A stretch of DNA of 64,000 nt, from NCBI GenBank assembly GCA_001695595.3, contig MBPM02000043.1, positions 372,001-436,000 on the forward strand. The letters run 5' to 3'. Both the position numbers and the translations under genes were made by a program. Positions within the stretch are counted from its first letter, which is position 1, and the number at the start of each line of letters is the position of its first letter. Below the pieces are notes generated by a model, which saw nothing but the letters and a program-made list of their open reading frames with translations, searched no databases and had not been told where the DNA came from. The stretch is from Plasmopara viticola. Taxonomy: Eukaryota; Oomycota; Peronosporomycetes; Peronosporales; Peronosporaceae. Shown piece by piece: positions 58,435 to 64,000 of this stretch.

Positions 58435-60431
58435 TCATAGTAAGATGAATGAGTCGAAACAAAATTGCATCATCCAATAGTCATTAATGTGGTAGCGCAC
58501 ATCATCATTACCGGTATTGAGCATATCCACACACCACAACTTACTGATGCATTGGCACAGCTTGGGTCTAGTATCCACAGTCGCACTCATTGCGTTTTTA
58601 ATCACTTTATCGAAATTCGGTCTTTGTATTTCAGGCATTTGCGTCGATTCCTTGTCATACATCACTTTTAGTATTAATGCATCTCTAAGGTCGCTTCGAC
58701 TTCATTCTGTGAAGATTCAATGACAAAATTAAACCAGAGAGGAAACTTATCCATCGTAAGTAAAGTTTCGACAGGAACATCCAACCCGAGAAGCAAAAAC
58801 ACGTCATGAGACGTTTTACTCTCTGATTTCCACATGTTGGCTAGGTTGGAAGCGAAAAGATAATACAATCGTTCATCCCAGCCTATCGCCTTCTCAACCA
58901 ATGTCACAAGTTCACCGTCAGTCAAGTGTTCTTTCAAATGATCAAACATGGTGTTGCCATCCCGTTTGACGAGAGCAATGATGCGAAGTTCCTCCGGGTC
59001 GGCGCTTTCAAAGTTTTTTATATCACCGTAGCTATCAATCACGAACGACATCCACGTCCACAAACGTGGATTCTCCAAAAGATCCTTGTGTTTGAGCTCT
59101 CTGATCTCAAGGATACTGAGCATTTTTTTGGCCGTCACGCCATCGCGTTTCATGGGCCTCAATATTTCTTGAACGAAAAGCTTGGATATGTGTACCAAAT
59201 CCCTTGAAGCTGTATCAGGAAATTGTGGACGGTCTCTCATTCAAGGGCTGAACATCCTAACAAGTCGATCCTCTACATCATGCAACTTCAAAGGCTCATT
59301 ACGATCATCCACCAGGGGATCAATTTTTTTTGCGCTCTTTAAAATCGTTTGTAACAGCATTTTGTAACCCGCTGGATTCTCGGTACCGCCGAAATATTCA
59401 ATCCAAAGTTTCAGCGGGTCTTGCAGGAGGCTTTCTAAGTCGGAAGTGAAATATGGCAATAATTCACGGAAAAGCTTATGGTGAGTCATTCCTCGTTCCT
59501 TCCAGTCGCGAAATAACGCCTCCATTAGATGCGTAGTAGCGACGTCCGCATTGTTTGGTGCACCTGCATCAACAAGCTGCTGAGCTATGACGAGATCGGG
59601 AATGGGTTTAAACGAGTGTATATCAGACCAATGTCGCACATCATGTAGTGCCTTGTCGTATCGAACAAATTCGTGCGGTTCGAGATAAGTGATATAGTCG
59701 ATATACACACAAAAACTTGGGTTCCTGAATTCATCCCTTCTTCGGACGTCCAATTTCAAGCTCTCCCACACAGCTCCGGATGGATATTTATGTTTGACCC
59801 AATATTTCAAGAGGTGACGTTCAAGCCCAAGAACGAAACGCATTTGTTTTTCTAGACCTTCGTCCATTTCGACACGTCTTTCAAAACTTTCTGTCCCATG
59901 GATCCTTGGGCTTGATGGAGTAGAAGTGACGGGCTTGTACGACCCAATAGTTCGACCTAGCTCGGAAAACATGTCTGTTCGATCCTCCGCACGCGTCGCA
60001 CGTTGCAGTCCTTCAAACATTGCCTTTTGCGCAAGCATGTGATCATTAGAGTGTTAAGCGAGAATCTTGTCGACAGCTTCCTCAAATTCTTGGCTCATAA
60101 AAGAATCGCGTGCTTGAAAGTTGAGACCAGTGTCTTTTAGATATACGTCGACCATTGAAGCTTTGAAGGGATGATTCTGCATCAAGAAGTTGTCGAAGTT
60201 GTTAAAGAGCTCAACAAGGCCTTCAACACAAGTCCATAGCGTCCTCTCCTCGTTGCGGTCAGGGACAGTGGGTGTAGTTGAATTCTTAAAGTGTCCTTTG
60301 GATTGGTTGTCTACGGTGCTCGATGTCGCGGTCACTACCGTTAAACATACGACTAGAATGGCAGCCCACATGATGAGGAAATTGTGCAGAGACGGTCGAG
60401 GATGGCTAGTGGCCGACATTACGTATGCCAT
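58435..60431 (-). pseudogene. Effector copy E, three disabling changes
   Basis: Starts at ATG 60429-60431 with the signal peptide (hydrophobic LIMWAAILVVCLTVVTA), PDRNEER and the same WY-like modules as copy A. The frame from 60431 to 58674 is continuous except for TAA at 60054-60056 and TGA at 59241-59243; at the second site copy A has a Leu codon. A 1-bp deletion near 58676 then shifts the frame, and the C-terminal end continues at 58665-58435. The first about 120 bp of this window are identical to 58982-59100, so E is the close relative of A. The last visible module, KFPLWFNFVIESS, shows what A probably has beyond the window. Confidence 0.85.
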
Positions 60432-60457
60432 ACAAAGTGATTAGCTGAAGGTAAAAG

Positions 60458-60472
60458 GGAAAGTGGCATTGA
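60458..60472 (-). promoter_or_regulatory. Core-promoter-like site of copy E
   Basis: TCAATGCCACTTTCC on the minus strand, 26 nt before the ATG; identical to the site of copy A. Confidence 0.45.
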
Positions 60473-61640
60473 TTGAAAGGTGAGATATGTGCGACCCACT
60501 ATCCCTCACTACTTAAAGTATCCAATTTAGTATACTTCGCGCCTGTATACCGATTTCTACTAGCATGGAGGATACTCTCGCTTGTCCAGTCATTGATCGA
60601 CTAGCCTGGTCGGGACTGACTCTGCTCAAAAGTGAAAATTTGTAACTGTACCTATTATACTAGCTGCCAAATAAGAATGCTCCAGTCCAGCTCATGTTCA
60701 AGCGATAAATTCTGCTAACTCTAATATTGTGGATGCACTGATCGCACAATCATACTGAACGAAACAGACACAAGCACATGCACATCCTTTTTTAAGCGAC
60801 AAGTAGACTAGTCGAGACTGGCTTTGCTGCCAGCAATGGAGTTGTCCGAAATTACGTGAAAGAGCTTATATCACGTATGATATTCCCATAAGCAGCGACA
60901 GTCAAGAGGCTTGAGTAGAAGGGACGAGGCACTAAAAGGCTTACGATATGGCAGCTGAAAGAGTTGCCTTAGTCCAAAAACTATTGGCGGCAACTAGAGG
61001 GATATTCGGTCAGACAGATTCCATGTGAAACGAGACATCGCGGCAGCTGTCGGGATTCTATGTAAGATGCTACTATATTTGTGGATGCGCTGCCTATTTG
61101 CTTGAATTTAGCCCTCTAATATGGTTTTCCGCGATTAATCATTTAAATGTTAATCTTGGCCGATACTATATATAACCTGAATTTGGACTTAACAATCGTG
61201 ACTAAATAGCTGCTCGAAAAATTTCTATAATGACTATTAAAGGCGATAAATCATTCTGAGTTTGACACTAATTCATGATGAAGCTAGACACTTAAGGACG
61301 TTCTGTGAAGTATATGAGCACGTCCGCAAATTTAGTAAACACAGCAACTATGCCATAGATATAGCCTATATCGAAAGCATCACTTTTGGTTGTGTCGCCG
61401 CATTTCATTTGACCAAGGTTTACGTTTTGTTGCACCGAATGGCGCGATTGTGCAGCTTAAATCGACAATCCCGCATAGACTTAAGCTCACATTTGGCGTG
61501 CTTCATTCACTTTACGGCTATACCACTAAACGATGTATGCTAACCTCTATGGTTAAATTGTGTTTCTTTTATATATTTAGCGGCGGCGAACCTTCTATGC
61601 GACTTCGAGCTACATCTGTGCAGAAAGTGCCACATTGCGG
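60473..61640. repeat. Upstream region of copy E, no gene
   Basis: Matches the upstream regions of copies A (1513-2970) and B (3000-4080, inverted). It contains the empty site for the SINE-like insertion near 61080-61100. Frames at 61262-61543 and 61390-61659 are not preserved in the other copies. Confidence 0.6.
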
Positions 61641-62045
61641 CGCTCAATTTGCTTTCTAATCTCTTTGCATTTGTTATTCATTGCTCAAGCACCATGAAAC
61701 AATACCAGTACAAACACTTATATACCATAAACTTGCCGCCAATGAACCATACATTAAAGTAAAGCGAATAAAATCCACAACTTTATGCGTGATGCTCGCT
61801 CTCTGTTATCGAGCAAAACCTGACTTCAGGGATTCTTTGGCGATAGGTTTTTGTCCGCCATTCAAGTTTGTAATGATGTTTTTTCTACTTGTAAATTAGA
61901 GCTAACAAGAGCATTATTGCAAGTTGCTGCATATATACCATTATGTATGCACGCTCTCATTCTTTATCCATTCCAAAAATCTTAAATTAGACACTGCCAA
62001 GATACGTAGAAAATACTAGTAAAAATAATACGATACCAAGTATTT
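61640..62045. other. No gene or repeat identified
   Basis: A 72-codon frame at 61681-61899 is the only one of note and has no second copy in the window. Confidence 0.4.
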
Positions 62046-62049
62046 AATT

Positions 62050-62945
62050 CGTTTCCACATTGGAAATGGAGTACAAAATATAAGTAGACACTACAGCAAC
62101 TATACTAAAGAGATCTACGCTGGTGCCAAATGAATGCTTGAGCACATGCACATTTAATGGTAAATGATATTTCCTCAAAAATATGTATGAAGCCGAGAGT
62201 TTAAATGAAAAGAGGGTTCTCGTCAAGAGCTTCACATATAACAGTATGTATCATACTTCTCAATTAATTTTCGACTGCGCACTTGCTCAGAAAAAAGCTA
62301 CACTTGCGACACCGCACAAGCCCCCTTTGTTCATTGTACTCCGCTCCAAGCCTCTCTTACCCTTTGTAGTCGTCTTCTTTGCGCTCGCTTTTCACCCCCT
62401 TTCGCGGTCACCTTTGCAGCTCGCTGTAGTACTCGCCTTAGATGACAAGTCGTCGTTACTTTTGCTTTGACTATTTGTCATCCTCACACGCACCGTCCTC
62501 TTGCTTCCCTGTTGTTGTCTGATACATCTACTTAGAGTAATCTGGTGGAAAGACCGAAAGAACTCATTTTAAGGATCTACAACTCGTGTAGTTCTGAGCA
62601 TAGAACTGTAGTTGTACTAGGCAGTTTTTTTAGGTACATGTAAACACATTTTACAAAGGAAACATTTTCTTTTTTGCGCGTATAAGGAGCTAAATTTGCA
62701 CCTCTTACTGCAGAAAATTACTCGCGTAAGACTTCAGTGGTTGGATGTTGGCTGTGGTTATGGTGACGTCACGCCCTACGTCTTACCGCTCTAGACCCTC
62801 GTCAGCAACCAGGAGATTCATTGCTAGTGACTAGCGAGTGTGAGCTTGCTCTCCGAAATTCTGACATTTTCGGTAAAGTTGGCTTCGACACTAGCCAGCG
62901 TAGCAGAGCTGCATCGCATGTGGATTTCTTGTTCACATGCTATTT
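62050..62945 (+). repeat. Repeat W, copy 2
   Basis: Direct match to 15890-16760. Frame 62183-62470 (95 codons) is not kept in the other copy. Confidence 0.6.
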
Positions 62946-62959
62946 AGCTTAAGCGATAC

Positions 62960-64000
62960 TAAAATCTAGCCTCCCCCACCTGAGCACATCTGTAGTCGAG
63001 TAGAATTTTAAAGCTTACTCCCCACGGCACTAAATCAGCCTTAAGTCTAGAGGTCAAATTTAGTGCAGCGACACCTGTGGAGGCCAAGCAAACTTTTTCG
63101 AAATTAGGTTGGTCAGCGTGAGAAATTCCAGCCGACCGGCAGGCTTCTTTGTTGTTTCTTTGGTTTTTAAAATGAACAAGCCGGCTTTTTGTACTCATCA
63201 TTTTTCTATTGGACTTTATATGCCAAGTGTTGTGGGAGAGGATGCAACGAGCCGTTAAATAAAGCAGGTTTGTAACAAAGGCTTATCTCTTTGCACGAGA
63301 GACATCCTTTCGGTGTGAATTCCGATTTTCATACTAATATATTTTAAAGGAAACTGAAATGAATATATTCCTTGCCTATATTTTAGAGTCAACGAAGTGT
63401 ATCGTAAGTTAGTAGTAAAACTGTAATAGGATAAGTAATGTAATTGAAAATCAATTTTGAAACTGCAATCTATTACTCACGTAGATCATCTCAAATTCGG
63501 GTATCCCCCACAAAATGATCTTCGGTCTGTGTTGAAACCTTCTTGGTGTAAAGAGCTGTGTGATCCTAAGAAACTGTGTTGCCTAATAGGTTTTAAATTA
63601 GGGTGACACACGCTGACATATAATCCTTTTTAGTATTGCGTATTGTAAAATTCGCTTTCAGTGTTTTTGAGCAAAAAAGGTACAAAATTCGGCACGGTTC
63701 ACACAAAAGTATTGCAATTAGTCGGGCCAACTGATCTAGAGATTTTATTTCATATATGTACAAATGTAGGTCCAGCAAATTAATTTGGCTAAGCTGTTAT
63801 ATATTCTTAAGATGATCTAGCGATCTTCACACGTACGACAAAAGTAGGAATAGGCAGTCTGTAAATCCCAGTACAAATAGCCCATCTATGCAGGGACGTA
63901 ATAGAAGAAATTGTCGAGCATACCAGAACGCTGATCAAACGCGAAACCTCATTGCTATACATTAACGTTTTGCTCAAAAACCACATTGAAGAATTATGAC
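62960..64000 (-). repeat. Blocks O/N, minus orientation, running off the window
   Basis: Follows 29310-30250 and 39800-40745 in order. Joined directly to repeat W at about 62950. No open gene. Confidence 0.65.

Larger units (their letters stand above)
53995..61640 (-). repeat. Repeat unit copy 3, right part (N, M, X, spacer, effector E, upstream)
   Basis: Reverse-complement match to unit positions 11478 down to about 3000. Together with 34380-40745 it would make one complete minus-strand unit if the permuted segment were absent. With 46.5-53.99 kb it forms a large inverted repeat. Confidence 0.75.

Overview
The window looks like a gene-poor, repeat-rich stretch of a Peronosporales oomycete genome (Phytophthora or downy-mildew type). 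The evidence is a family of secreted, EER-containing proteins with tandem WY-like modules, a DDE transposase of a type I associate with oomycetes and cnidarians, and RTE-type non-LTR retrotransposon 3' ends. The species cannot be told from the sequence. No rRNA, tRNA or CRISPR array was seen.

Genes. There are five copies of one effector-like gene: A (1-1471, minus), B (4122-6161, plus), C (46764-49175, plus), D (48734-49108, minus, N-terminal fragment) and E (58435-60431, minus). Only A is open over everything visible: 490 codons without a stop, running off the left edge. B, C and E carry stops and frameshifts, and D is a fragment. A is therefore the one likely functional protein-coding gene in the window.

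Layout. Nearly everything else is one unit repeated in both orientations. In the order of the best plus-strand copy it runs: effector upstream region and effector (3.1-6.2 kb), a 3' spacer with a minus-strand ORF (6.2-7.3), blocks X (7.3-8.9), M (8.9-11.0), N (11.0-12.0) and O (12.0-15.76). Block Y follows O in other copies. Copies are: 3087-15760 plus; 23990-34355 minus; 34380-40745 continuing at 53995-61640, minus; 40746-53994 plus, circularly permuted; and 62960-64000 minus. Copies A and B form a palindrome centred near 3.03 kb. Between the first two copies lie a 0.87-kb repeat W (also at 62.04 kb) and a decayed LINE with a recognisable reverse transcriptase core near 20.1 kb. The repeated unit holds several degenerate reading frames that agree between diverged copies. 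I do not recognise these proteins.

Younger insertions. A 3.93-kb DNA transposon (41388-45317) sits in a duplicated TTAA and carries a broken DDE transposase gene with a cysteine-rich N-terminus. A 323-bp SINE-like derivative of an RTE element (2166-2488) has an exact 11-bp target-site duplication. A 5'-truncated RTE 3' end lies at 45721-46538.

How it fits together. The most striking structure is 40746-53994. Its two ends are adjacent positions of the repeat unit, and the minus-strand unit around it becomes contiguous to within about 15 bp if it is removed. This is what reinsertion of a circularised unit, or of a slice of a tandem array, would leave. Coordinates of repeat blocks were aligned by eye and are good to tens of bases unless stated.
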